This document shows, piece after piece, positions 50,229-58,802 of a stretch of 64,000 bases of DNA. Made by a program: the position numbers and the translations under genes. Position 1 is the stretch's first letter, and the number at the start of each line of letters is the position of its first letter. Source of the DNA: 20CM-4-69-16 sp035637455 (GTDB taxonomy: Bacteria; Gemmatimonadota; Gemmatimonadetes; Gemmatimonadales; GWC2-71-9); the NCBI GenBank assembly GCA_035637455.1, contig DASPXE010000132.1:1-64000 (forward strand), read 5' to 3'. Below the pieces are notes generated by a model. The model was not told where the DNA came from, ran no database searches, and saw only the letters and a program-made list of their open reading frames with translations.

Positions 50229-52127
50229 ATGCCTCCGTCTCCCCACGTCTACTGCCGCGTGCTCGGGCCCGCGCGTGTGACCGTCGATGGCGCGGACGCG
50301 CCGCTCGAGCTGCTGTGGCGCAAGCATCTCGCGCTGCTCGTCTACCTGGCGCGCAGCCCGCGCCGGAGCCGCACGCGCGAACACCTCGTGGGCTTGCTGT
50401 GGAGCGACCGGGACGAGCGCCAGGCGCGCCATTCGCTGAGCGAGGCGCTACGCCTGTTTCGGCGCATTCTCGGCGATGAGCAAGTGCACGCCGATGTGGA
50501 CCAGATCCGGCTGGGGGCAGACGCGGTGACGCTCGACTGCGACCGGTTCGTGGAGGCGTGCGAGCAGGGCGACTGGCCGGCCGCCGCGGCCCTCGTCGAA
50601 GGGGACTTCTTGGAGGGCCTCTCGGTCCCCGGGGCGAACGAGTTCGAGAGCTGGCTGGGCGTCGAGCGCGTGAGCTGGCGCACCCAGGCGCTCGCGGCCC
50701 TGGTGCGATATGCCGAGTGGTTGCTCGCCCGGGGTGATGCTGCTGGGGCGGCGGGCGTGGTGCTGCGGGCGCGGACGTTGGATCCCGTGTCCGAGCCGGC
50801 GGCGCGAGTGGCGATGCGCGCCCTCGCGCTCGCCGGCGACCGCGCGGCGGCGCTGCGCGTCGCCGCCGAGCTGGAGCACGCGCTCCGGGCGCAGGTCGGG
50901 ACGGCGCCCGGGCCCGAGACCACGCGGCTCGCCGACCGCATCCGTGAGGCCCGGGTGGGCCGCCGCGTGCTCGCGGCGCCGCCGGCCGCGCGGCCGCGCC
51001 CGCCGCTGTTCGGACGGGGCCCCGAGCTCGCGGCGCTGGCGGCGACGTGGGAGCGGGCCAAGAGCGGGCGCGGGCAGGTGGTCATCGTCGAGGGTGAGCC
51101 CGGCGAGGGGAAGAGCCGGCTGATCGAGGAGCTGGTCGCACGGGCTCGTCTCGATGACGCGACGGTCGCTGCGGCCCGAGCCGTGGCGGTCGATCAGGAG
51201 AAGCAGTGGAGCGCGGTCGCAGGGCTGCTCTCGGCCGGCCTCGCCGAAGCCCCGGGCCTCGCCGGTGCGCCGTCCGACGCGCTCGCCGCCCTCGGATTCC
51301 TCGACCCGGACCTGGCGGCGCGGTTCCGGTCCGCGAGTGCGGGGCTCCCGGTGGCCGAGGCGCTGAGCGCCGTGGTGCTCGCCGCCGCGGCGGAGCGGCC
51401 GGTGCTCCTGGCGCTCGACGACGCCCATTGGATCGACGGCGGAACGCTCGAGTCGCTCGCGGCGCTGGCGCGCGATACCGCGCGGCGACCGGTGCTGCTG
51501 CTGTTCGGCCTCGCCCGGGGCTCGCCGGAGCGCGGGCGCCTGGACGACCTGCGAGCGCGACTCGGGGGCGACCTGGAAGGCGAGGTCATCCGGCTCGGCC
51601 GCCTCGACGCCGCCGCGCTGGAGGCGCTGGTCGCTTGGGCGCTCCCGCGCTATGACGCGGCCGAAGCCGCGCGGCTGGTCCGGCGCGTCGAGCGGGACAC
51701 GGCGGGCATTCCGCTCCTCGCCGCGGCGATGCTCGAGGCCGTGGCGGGCGGGTACAAGCTCGCGCCGGACGCGGCCGCGTGGCCGTCGCCCAAGCGCACG
51801 CTGGTGGACTCGCTGCCGAACGACTTGCCGCCGGCCGTGGTGGGTGTCATCTGCCAACGCTTCCGCCAGCTCGCGCCGGCGGCGCAGCAGCTGCTGGGCG
51901 CCGCGGCGGCGTTGGCGGAGCGGGCCGAGGCCGGCCAGCTCGCGCGCGCCACCCGGCTCGATCGGGTCGCCGTCGAGGAGGGGCTTGACCTGCTCGAGTG
52001 GGAGCGGTGGCTCGTGGCAGACGCACGCGGCTACGTTTTCGCCGCGCCGATCGTGCGCAGCGTCCTGCTCCAGGAAATGGTCACCCCGGGGCAGGCCAAG
52101 CGGTACCGCGAGAATCGCTCCACTTGA
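50229..52127 (+). CDS. BTAD-domain AAA/NTPase transcriptional regulator, second copy
   Basis: Paralogue of the gene at 35369, 632 residues, nearly collinear. N-terminal LWRKHLALLVYLARSPRRSRTREH and LVGLLWSDRDERQARHSL, a BTAD region, then an NTPase domain with PPLFGRGPELAALAATW, Walker A GEPGEGKS and Walker B VLLALDDAHWID. The family (SARP-like) controls secondary metabolism and stress genes elsewhere. The ATG is behind a good -35/-10 pair. It is divergent from the kinase gene at 47449, and the 62-base gap probably controls both. Confidence 0.88.
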   Translation: MPPSPHVYCRVLGPARVTVDGADAPLELLWRKHLALLVYLARSPRRSRTREHLVGLLWSDRDERQARHSLSEALRLFRRILGDEQVHADVDQIRLGADAVTLDCDRFVEACEQGDWPAAAALVEGDFLEGLSVPGANEFESWLGVERVSWRTQALAALVRYAEWLLARGDAAGAAGVVLRARTLDPVSEPAARVAMRALALAGDRAAALRVAAELEHALRAQVGTAPGPETTRLADRIREARVGRRVLAAPPAARPRPPLFGRGPELAALAATWERAKSGRGQVVIVEGEPGEGKSRLIEELVARARLDDATVAAARAVAVDQEKQWSAVAGLLSAGLAEAPGLAGAPSDALAALGFLDPDLAARFRSASAGLPVAEALSAVVLAAAAERPVLLALDDAHWIDGGTLESLAALARDTARRPVLLLFGLARGSPERGRLDDLRARLGGDLEGEVIRLGRLDAAALEALVAWALPRYDAAEAARLVRRVERDTAGIPLLAAAMLEAVAGGYKLAPDAAAWPSPKRTLVDSLPNDLPPAVVGVICQRFRQLAPAAQQLLGAAAALAERAEAGQLARATRLDRVAVEEGLDLLEWERWLVADARGYVFAAPIVRSVLLQEMVTPGQAKRYRENRST

Positions 52128-52182
52128 AACCGGCTTGAAACGCTGAGCCCAACGTGTCCCCGGACCCTTTCCGGGAGACACC

Positions 52183-52641
52183 ATGCAGTTCGGCCACCTG
52201 GGCATCGCCCTGGCGATCGCCTCGATCGATCCGCGGCCAGAGACCTTCGCTGTGGTCACCGCCGCGCAGTTCCTCCCCAACGCGGACTCGCTCCTGATCC
52301 GGGCCGGGTGGGCTCGTCCGGAGTTCCACGGCACCTGGAGTCACAGCCTGCCGTTCTGCGCAGCGGTCGGCGTGCTGGCCGCCGTCGTGTTCGGTCCGTG
52401 GCTCGGCGTGCTCGCGCTCGCGAGCATCGTCCTGCACATCGTGGCCGATCTGCCGACCGATACCGGCATCCCGCTCCTGCTGCCGTTCAGCGAGCGCCGC
52501 TTTTCCATCGACCTCTGGAAGAACACCGGCTACTGGGGCCGCTCGATGTATGCGGGCTACTACCGGCAGCCGTGGGCATGGATCCTCGAAGGCGCGGTGT
52601 TCGCGGTCGTGGTGTGGCGCTACGCGGAACTGCTTGCGTGA
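52183..52641 (+). CDS. YdjM-like membrane-bound metal-dependent hydrolase
   Basis: A 152-residue membrane protein of the DUF457/YdjM type. Features are MQFGHLGIALAIASIDPRPE, an FHGTWSHSLPF segment with the conserved histidines, a helix ASIVLHIVADLPTDTG and a C-terminal helix AWILEGAVFAVVVWRYAE. A hairpin formed by CCCGGA and TCCGGG just before the ATG could partly hide the ribosome site. It begins the long lipid-type operon. A similar but diverged gene lies at 61698. Confidence 0.72.
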   Translation: MQFGHLGIALAIASIDPRPETFAVVTAAQFLPNADSLLIRAGWARPEFHGTWSHSLPFCAAVGVLAAVVFGPWLGVLALASIVLHIVADLPTDTGIPLLLPFSERRFSIDLWKNTGYWGRSMYAGYYRQPWAWILEGAVFAVVVWRYAELLA

Positions 52642-53147
52642 AGCTCATGGTCTTCTTTCTGCTCGCGCTGTTCGTGCACGGCCCGCTCTCGCCGCTGCTG
52701 CCGACCGCGTTCGAAGCGACCCTCCTCTACTACGCCCGCTTCTACCCAGCGTGGGTGCTGGCGCTCGTCGGGACGGCGGCCGCGTCGCTTGCCGAGGCGC
52801 TCAACTACCGGCTGGTGGATTGGGCGGCCGAGCTGCCGAAGCTTTCGGCGTTGAAGGCCGGGAAGGCCGTGCGGTGGAGTATCGACGCCTTCTCGCGCGC
52901 GCCCTTTTGGACGACGGCGATCGTGATTTTCTCGCCGATCCCGGACTCCGCCGTCAGGATTCTCGCGCCGCTCTCGCGCTACCCACTCTCCAAGTTCCTC
53001 GCAGCCGTTGCGTTCGGACGCTTCCCGCGCCTGCTGTTGATCGCGGGATTCGGGGTGTTGGTGCATATGTCGACTTGGCTCCTGCTCGTCGGCACCGTCG
53101 CGCTCGTCGGGCTCACCGTCGCGCGCCGTCTGTTTGCCACGGAGTGA
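52638..53147 (+). CDS. Small polytopic membrane protein, VTT/DedA-like
   Basis: A 169-residue membrane protein with three or four helices. The layout LVGTAAASLAEALNYRLVDW, then AFSRAPFWTTAIVIFSPIPDSAVRILAPLSRYPLSKFLAAVAFGRFPR resembles SNARE-associated/VTT (DedA) proteins, whose F-x-x-x-R-x-x-P-like loops may move lipids. The GTG at 52638 overlaps the previous stop (GTGA). The family call is moderate. Confidence 0.6.
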   Translation: MKLMVFFLLALFVHGPLSPLLPTAFEATLLYYARFYPAWVLALVGTAAASLAEALNYRLVDWAAELPKLSALKAGKAVRWSIDAFSRAPFWTTAIVIFSPIPDSAVRILAPLSRYPLSKFLAAVAFGRFPRLLLIAGFGVLVHMSTWLLLVGTVALVGLTVARRLFATE

Positions 53148-53150
53148 GCG

Positions 53151-54047
53151 ATGTGGCTCCTCGCCGTGCTGCTGCTCGCGGACACGTCGCGCGCATTCTC
53201 AATCGCCCTCGCGCCTGCCGAGTCGGTATCGGTCACGGTCGGCGGAGCGGGCGACCCCGTCGTGCTCATTCCGGGGTTGTTCGGATCGGCGTTCGGCTAC
53301 CGCAGCGTGCTGCCGAGGCTCGTCGACGCGGGGTACCGCACGATTGTGATCGAGCCGCTCGGCATCGGCACCTCGGCCCGGCCCGAGCACGCGGACTATT
53401 CGCTCACCGCGCAGGCGGATCGCGTGGCTGCCGCGCTCGACCGTCTGGGCGTGGGCGACGCGATCGTGGTTGCGCATTCGGTCGGCGCAGCGATCGCGTA
53501 CCGGCTCGCGTATCGGCGGCCCGATCTGGTTCGGGGCATTGTGTCGCTCGACGGTGGCCCTGCCGAGGCCGCTACGACCCGCGGCTTCCGTCGGGCGATC
53601 CAGCTCGCGCCGTGGATCAAGCTGTTCGGCGGCGAGCGATTGGTCCGAGCCAAGGTCCGGCGCGGCCTGATCGCCGCATCGGGCGATACGACGTGGGTGA
53701 CCGATCAGGTCGTCGACGGCTACACGGCCGGGGCCGCGCGCGATCTCGATGGGACGCTCAAGGCCTATCTGGCGATGGCCCAGGCGCGCGAGGGCGAGCG
53801 GCTCGCGCCGCACCTCGGGGAGATCCGCTGCCCGGTGCGCCTCGTTGTGGGCACCCTAGGGCGCGGGTCCGGCGTGAGCCCGGCGGAGGTGGCCACGCTC
53901 GCCCGTCTGCTCCGCTCGTTCGCCGTGGACACCGTGCCCGGCGCGGGCCACTTCATCTATGAGGAGCAACCGGCCGCGGTGGTGGCGGCCGTGCAGCGGC
54001 TCCACTCGGGCGACGCCGCCCTGCTCGCTCGCCCCGCGGCTCCCTGA
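53151..54047 (+). CDS. Exported alpha/beta-fold hydrolase
   Basis: A 298-residue hydrolase with a short N-terminal signal (MWLLAVLLLADTSRAF). The fold elements are GDPVVLIPGLFGSAFGYRSV (oxyanion region), nucleophile elbow AHSVGAAIAY, and a C-terminal catalytic His in GAGHFIYEEQP. The acid is probably in the VGTLGRGSG region. An esterase or lipase role on lipid-like substrates fits the cluster but is inference. Four bases after the previous gene. Confidence 0.85.
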   Translation: MWLLAVLLLADTSRAFSIALAPAESVSVTVGGAGDPVVLIPGLFGSAFGYRSVLPRLVDAGYRTIVIEPLGIGTSARPEHADYSLTAQADRVAAALDRLGVGDAIVVAHSVGAAIAYRLAYRRPDLVRGIVSLDGGPAEAATTRGFRRAIQLAPWIKLFGGERLVRAKVRRGLIAASGDTTWVTDQVVDGYTAGAARDLDGTLKAYLAMAQAREGERLAPHLGEIRCPVRLVVGTLGRGSGVSPAEVATLARLLRSFAVDTVPGAGHFIYEEQPAAVVAAVQRLHSGDAALLARPAAP

Positions 54048-54105
54048 GCGGGCCGGAGGAGGGTCCGTTGCCCCAGGTCGGCGGCCGCTATTACAATTCC
54101 CCGCC

Positions 54106-55212
54106 ATGATGCGTCATCGCTCACTGCCGCTCGCGCTGCTCCTCGCGCTCAATCCCGGGGACGGGCGCCATTCCGGGCCGCCGAGCGACGCCGCCGGCGC
54201 TCGGATTTTCACCGACCTGGGGCGCGGCGCACTCGTGATCGACCTCGCGCCGCTCGACCTGCCCGCCCACACGCCGCACCACCAGCTCGCGCAGCCGCCC
54301 GTCGCGACGCTCGAGATTCCGGCCGACGGCTCCATCCACGGCTTTCGCGTCGGGGTGGTGGACAGCGCCGGTCGCGAGCTCCCCGACGAGCTGATCCATC
54401 ATTTCAATTTGATCGACCCGGACCACCGCGAGCTGTTTCTCCCGATCTCGCGCCGCCTGCTCGCGGCCGGGCGCGAGACGGGCCCAGTCCGGCTGCCAGG
54501 GCTCCTCTTCGGGTTGCCGCTCAAACGGGGCGAGCACGTCGTCGCGAGCGCGATGGTCGAGAACTTGACGACCGCGACCTACCACGAGGCGCGGGTGCGG
54601 CTCGTGATGGACTTCACGCCTACCGGGCGGCCGTGGCCGCTGTTCCGGGCGTCCCCGTGGCAGATGGATGTCGCCTTCCCGGTGGGAGACAAGTCCTTCA
54701 CCCTCCCGCCGGGCCGCTCGTCGCGCGCGTACGAGGGGCATCCGGCGGTCCCGGGGAAGGTCGTCGGCCTAGGCGGCCACATGCACGACTACGGACGCCT
54801 GATCGAGTTCGTCGATGCCACGACGGGCGAGGTGATCTACCATGCGGCGCCGGTCGGCGACGCGGCGGGCCACATCGCGTCCGTCCCAGTGAGTCGGCTG
54901 TACGGTTGGAGTGGGCTCGGCGTCCATATCGCTCCGGACCACACGTACCGGGTGAGCGTCTACTACGACAATCCAACCGATCAATCGATTCCAGACGGCG
55001 GGATGGGGGTCGTGGGTGGCCTGTTTGTGCCCGACCGCGGCGTCGAGTGGCCGGCGGCGGATCGGACCGACTCGCTCTATCAGCAGGACTACCGGCACTA
55101 CATGCGCCTCGGTGGAGGGCACGAGATGCCGATGCGCATGCCGATGCCGCTGGGCGTGGGCGCGCACCAGCACGGCGCAGCGCACGCGCACCGCGAGAAA
55201 CCCACCCCCTGA
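54106..55212 (+). CDS. Exported copper type II monooxygenase-like protein with His/Met-rich tail
   Basis: A 368-residue secreted protein (LPLALLLALN signal). The sequence resembles the PHM/DBM (peptidylglycine monooxygenase) two-domain fold: a His pair in DELIHHFNLIDPDH, a second-domain H-x-H in GLGGHMHDYGRLIEF, and a Met in DGGMGVVGGLF, corresponding to the two copper sites. The C-terminus (HEMPMRMPMPLGVGAHQHG then AHAH) is a probable copper-binding tail. Cysteine pattern and catalysis are unproven; a copper-storage role is the alternative. The stop overlaps the next CTG start as CTGA. Confidence 0.6.
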   Translation: MMRHRSLPLALLLALNPGDGRHSGPPSDAAGARIFTDLGRGALVIDLAPLDLPAHTPHHQLAQPPVATLEIPADGSIHGFRVGVVDSAGRELPDELIHHFNLIDPDHRELFLPISRRLLAAGRETGPVRLPGLLFGLPLKRGEHVVASAMVENLTTATYHEARVRLVMDFTPTGRPWPLFRASPWQMDVAFPVGDKSFTLPPGRSSRAYEGHPAVPGKVVGLGGHMHDYGRLIEFVDATTGEVIYHAAPVGDAAGHIASVPVSRLYGWSGLGVHIAPDHTYRVSVYYDNPTDQSIPDGGMGVVGGLFVPDRGVEWPAADRTDSLYQQDYRHYMRLGGGHEMPMRMPMPLGVGAHQHGAAHAHREKPTP

Positions 55213-55889
55213 CCCCCGAGGTCGTTCTCTTCGACTTCGGCGGGACGCTCGATGCCGACGGGGTGCACTGGAGCCCGCGCTTCCACGCGGCGTACCGGGC
55301 GGCGGGTGGCGCGCTGGACTATGCGGCGTTCGAGCTGCTGTACCAGCGGTCCGATCAGGCGCTGGCGCAGGCGCCGGGGATCCGCGGCTTCGGCTTCCGA
55401 CAGATGGTCGAGACGCAGGTGCGCCTGCTCTTCGAGCTGGTCCCCGATCGCGACGCCGTGCACGCCGGGCGGATGGCGGACGCGTTCGACAGTCAGGCGC
55501 GCGCGGCGGTGGAACGCAATCGGCCGGTGCTCGAGCGTGTCGCGCGTCGCTACCCGCTCGGCATCGTCTCGAATTTCACCGGGAACTTGGCGGTGTGCTT
55601 GGAGGAGCTGGGCCTCGCGCGGTTGTTCGCGGCCGTCAGCGACTCCGGGGTGCTGGGCGTGGCGAAGCCCGATCCCCGGATCTTCCGCGAGACGCTGGCC
55701 GCGTTGGGGGGGGCGCCGGCGGAGCGCGCCTGGATGGTGGGCGACAACTTCGAGGTGGACATCACCGCGGCCGCCGGGCTCGGCATGAGCACGTGCTGGC
55801 TTGCCCCGCCGGACCGGGCGCAACCGGCGGGGCCCGGCCCCACGGCGCGCATCACGCGCCTCCCCGAGATCGAAAGGATCCTCGCCTAG
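55209..55889 (+). CDS. HAD-superfamily phosphatase, likely CTG start
   Basis: A 226-residue haloacid dehalogenase-type hydrolase. Motif I is VLFDFGGTLD (the second Asp replaced by Gly, as in many HAD phosphatases), motif II is IVSNFTGN, motif III Lys is in GVAKPDPRIF, and motif IV is WMVGDNFEVDITAA. No ATG, GTG or TTG is available in frame near the domain start; the CTG at 55209 overlaps the upstream stop as CTGA, the same pattern as the gene at 10191. Probably removes phosphate from a sugar- or alcohol-phosphate in the lipid pathway (inference). Confidence 0.85.
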   Translation: MTPEVVLFDFGGTLDADGVHWSPRFHAAYRAAGGALDYAAFELLYQRSDQALAQAPGIRGFGFRQMVETQVRLLFELVPDRDAVHAGRMADAFDSQARAAVERNRPVLERVARRYPLGIVSNFTGNLAVCLEELGLARLFAAVSDSGVLGVAKPDPRIFRETLAALGGAPAERAWMVGDNFEVDITAAAGLGMSTCWLAPPDRAQPAGPGPTARITRLPEIERILA

Positions 55890-55890
55890 G

Positions 55891-56601
55891 GTGCACGGCC
55901 TGATTCTCGCCGGTGGGGAAGGCTCGCGGCTCGCGACGACTGGGATTGCGATCCCCAAGCCCCTGGTGGAGGTAGCGGGCAAGCCGCAGATCCTGCGCCT
56001 GCTCGAGACCTTCGAGGCCCTCGGGTGCACCAGTCTCACCTGTGCGGTGCGAGCAGATTTCCCGGCCGTGCGGCGCCTGCTTGACGGAACGCGGTTTGCG
56101 CGGCCCCTTACAGTGATCGAGTGCCGCACACCCTCGTCGCTCCACACGCTGGTCGAGGGGCTGCGCGCCGTGCCGCCCGGCCCCGTCTTTTGCGCCATGG
56201 TCGACACGGTGATGCGACGGGAGGACTGGGAGGCGGTCTATCGGGGGACGGAGCGGCAGTTGGCGGAGGGCGCCGACATGGCGCTCGCTGTGACGCCGTA
56301 CGTTGATGATGAGTCTCCTGTGTACGTGAGACGGGGAGAGGGCGGCTTCGTCCTGACCGTGAGCGACGACCCGATCCACCCGCACTGCGTCACAGGCGGC
56401 GTGTACGGCCTGAGCGCCGGCGTCCGCCGCGCGGCCGCCGACGCTGTCGGCGGCGGCGTGCACAAGATGCGCCGGTTCCTCAAGGCGGTGGTGGCGGAAG
56501 GAGGGCGGTTGGGGACGGTGGAGGTACCGCGCATCATCGATATCGATCGTCCATCAGATCTGCAAACTGCCAACGCGTGGCTGGCCGCGCGCGAGGCCTG
56601 A
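55891..56601 (+). CDS. Nucleotidyltransferase (sugar- or alcohol-phosphate activating)
   Basis: NTP-transferase fold enzyme of 236 residues. The N-terminal signature LILAGGEGSRL and the following PKPLVEVAGKPQI are diagnostic; FCAMVDTVM carries the metal Asp. The protein would couple CTP, UTP or GTP to a phosphorylated head group. With two CDP-alcohol phosphatidyltransferases nearby, CTP is the favoured co-substrate (inference). The GTG at 55891 lies one base after the preceding stop. Confidence 0.88.
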   Translation: MHGLILAGGEGSRLATTGIAIPKPLVEVAGKPQILRLLETFEALGCTSLTCAVRADFPAVRRLLDGTRFARPLTVIECRTPSSLHTLVEGLRAVPPGPVFCAMVDTVMRREDWEAVYRGTERQLAEGADMALAVTPYVDDESPVYVRRGEGGFVLTVSDDPIHPHCVTGGVYGLSAGVRRAAADAVGGGVHKMRRFLKAVVAEGGRLGTVEVPRIIDIDRPSDLQTANAWLAAREA

Positions 56602-56628
56602 GTCCGGACCCCGGGGAGCGAGACCGCC

Positions 56629-57471
56629 TTGGCGCAACTGGTCGCGATTTACCGTAGCCCGTCGTATTCGCCCATGCAGCATCGCGTGAACGATACCGCC
56701 GTGCTGGATGCGACCGTCACCGCGCTCGAGACGAAGGGGTGGGACGCCGTCAAGACCAGCGAGCGCGAAGTCGAGCAGGGGCGGCTCCCGGTGGCGGAGC
56801 TGTACCTGAACATGTGTCAGGGGTCGCTCGCGGCCGAGCAGCTCATGCCGCTGGAGTGCGATGGCGCCGTCGTCGTGAACCGGCCGTCGAGCGCGCTCAA
56901 CTGCCACCGCCACCGCCTGGTAAAGCGGCTCGGCGAGAGCTCGCTGGCGTTTCCCCGTACCCTCATCCTCGCCAGCTCCGCGGCGTTGCCGCTGGAGCAG
57001 CTCGATGCTCTGTGTCCCGATCATCATGACGTGTGGATCAAGCGAGGGGACGTCCACGCCGAGCGGCCGGAGGACGTGATCGCCACGCCGCGCGAGCGGG
57101 TCGCGGCAGCGCTGCGGGCGTTCACGGCCCGCGGCATCCCCTGGGTCGCGCTGCAAGAGCACGTGCCCGGTCCGATCGTGAAGTTCTACGGTGTGACGGA
57201 CGGGTGGTTCTTCCGCTGGTACGGCTCGGATGCCGGATTCGCCGGCGAGCGGCCGCGGGTGCACGAAAGCCGGCTCAAGGCGCTGGCGTTCGAGGCGGCG
57301 GCGCTCCTCGGGCTTGAGGTGTTCGGGGGCGACGTGGCGTTTCCCGAGCCCGATCGCCCCGTGCTCATCGACATCAACGACTGGCCGAGCTTCGCGCCGT
57401 TCCGCGACGAGGCGGCGCGGGCCATCGCCGACTACATCACTGGTCGCTTCGCACACCGGAAACACGCGTGA
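56629..57471 (+). CDS. ATP-grasp-like ligase
   Basis: A 280-residue protein resembling RimK/ATP-grasp ligases. The N-terminal pre-ATP part is AQLVAIYRSPSY; the ATP-binding lysine is probably in DVWIKRGDVHAE; the metal motif D-x-N appears in PVLIDINDWPSFAPF. The start is a TTG at 56629 behind GGGGAG, with no better start nearby. It would join a carboxylate to an amine or thiol, in line with the adjoining aminotransferase. Assignment is moderate. Confidence 0.68.
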   Translation: MAQLVAIYRSPSYSPMQHRVNDTAVLDATVTALETKGWDAVKTSEREVEQGRLPVAELYLNMCQGSLAAEQLMPLECDGAVVVNRPSSALNCHRHRLVKRLGESSLAFPRTLILASSAALPLEQLDALCPDHHDVWIKRGDVHAERPEDVIATPRERVAAALRAFTARGIPWVALQEHVPGPIVKFYGVTDGWFFRWYGSDAGFAGERPRVHESRLKALAFEAAALLGLEVFGGDVAFPEPDRPVLIDINDWPSFAPFRDEAARAIADYITGRFAHRKHA

Positions 57472-58802
57472 CGCACACCCTGCGCAAGACCCAGATCCCC
57501 GGGCCCAGGTCAAAGACGCTGTTCGACCTCGAGGCGCTCTACCTCGCTCCCGGGACGCAGAGCGTGGCGTTGTTCAGCCGGCTCGCGATCGAGCGCGGCG
57601 AGGGCGCCGTGCTGTACGACGTGGACGGCAACAGCTACATCGACCTGCTCGCGGGCGTCGGAGTAGCGAGTCTCGGGTACGCGCATCCCCGCTACGTGGC
57701 GGCGCTGCAGCGCCAGATCGCGCGGATTCACGTCGGCAGCTTTACCACCGAGCACCGCGCGGCGCTCGTCAAGTTGCTCGCGGAGCTCGCGCCCGGAGAC
57801 TTGAACCGAACGCAGTTCTATTCGAGCGGGGCCGAAGCCGTCGAGGCGGCGCTGCGGCTCGCGAAGTCGCGCACCGGGCACACCGAAGTGCTCGGGTTTT
57901 GGGGCGGCTTTCACGGCAAGACGGGCGGCGTGCTCCCCGTGCTCGGCGCGAGCTTCAAGCACGCGCTCGGCCCCCTCATGCCGGGCGCCTATCTCGCGCC
58001 GTATGCCGCATGCGCGCGCTGCGCGTTCGACAAGACGTTTCCGTCGTGCCAGTGGCACTGTGTGGAGTTCCTCAGGAAGAAGGTGGAGCTCGAGACGAGC
58101 AAGGACGTGGCCGCGATCATCGTCGAGCCGATCCAGGGGACTGCCGGCAATGTCGTCCCGCCGCCGGGCTATCTCCAGGCGCTGCGCCGTCTCGCCGACG
58201 AGCTCGGTGCGCTGCTGATCTGCGACGAGATGATCACCGGGTTCGGGCGCACCGGAAAGATGTTCGCCATCGAGCACGAGGGCGTAATCCCCGACGTGAT
58301 CACCATCGGAAAGGGTTTCGGCGGCGGCTTCCCGATGAGCGGGCTCATCGCGCGCGAGGAGGTCGCGTTCGCCAAGCCGTTCGCCAATCCGAGCGGCAGC
58401 TCGTCGAGCTACGGCGGGAATCCGCTGGCGGCCGCGGCCGCGCGGGTCACGATCGAGACGATCCTCGAGGAGGACCTGGTCGAGCATTCCCGCCGGCTGG
58501 GAGCGAAGATGCTGGCCGAGATGCGGCGCTGGGAGTCGGAGGTGCCGATCGTCTCGGATGTGCGCGGCCGTGGCCTGCTGATCGGCCTGGACCTAGTGGT
58601 GCCGGGCACGCGCACGTTGCTCGACAAGCAGACGACCCGGTGGATCTTCGACACGCTGTTGTCGCGCGGCGTGCTGGCGATGATCTACAATCCCGAGGTG
58701 CGCATTAACCCGCCGCTCGTCATCGAGGAGGACCAAGCGATGGGCGCCCTCGCCACCATGAAGGACGTGCTCGGTGAAGCCGCGGAACGACTTGTCGGAT
58801 AA
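57468..58802 (+). CDS. Class III PLP-dependent aminotransferase
   Basis: A 444-residue enzyme of the acetylornithine/4-aminobutyrate aminotransferase group. The core motifs are DLLAGVGVASLGYAHPRYV, FYSSGAEAVEAALRLAK, GFHGKTGG, IIVEPIQGTAG, LLICDEMITGFGRTGK, and the PLP lysine Lys282 in TIGKGFGGGFPMSG. It contains an unusual cysteine-rich insert (YAACARCAFDKTFPSCQWHC), which could hold a metal. It likely makes an amino alcohol or amino sugar precursor. The GTG start overlaps the ATP-grasp stop. Confidence 0.92.
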   Translation: MTHTLRKTQIPGPRSKTLFDLEALYLAPGTQSVALFSRLAIERGEGAVLYDVDGNSYIDLLAGVGVASLGYAHPRYVAALQRQIARIHVGSFTTEHRAALVKLLAELAPGDLNRTQFYSSGAEAVEAALRLAKSRTGHTEVLGFWGGFHGKTGGVLPVLGASFKHALGPLMPGAYLAPYAACARCAFDKTFPSCQWHCVEFLRKKVELETSKDVAAIIVEPIQGTAGNVVPPPGYLQALRRLADELGALLICDEMITGFGRTGKMFAIEHEGVIPDVITIGKGFGGGFPMSGLIAREEVAFAKPFANPSGSSSSYGGNPLAAAAARVTIETILEEDLVEHSRRLGAKMLAEMRRWESEVPIVSDVRGRGLLIGLDLVVPGTRTLLDKQTTRWIFDTLLSRGVLAMIYNPEVRINPPLVIEEDQAMGALATMKDVLGEAAERLVG

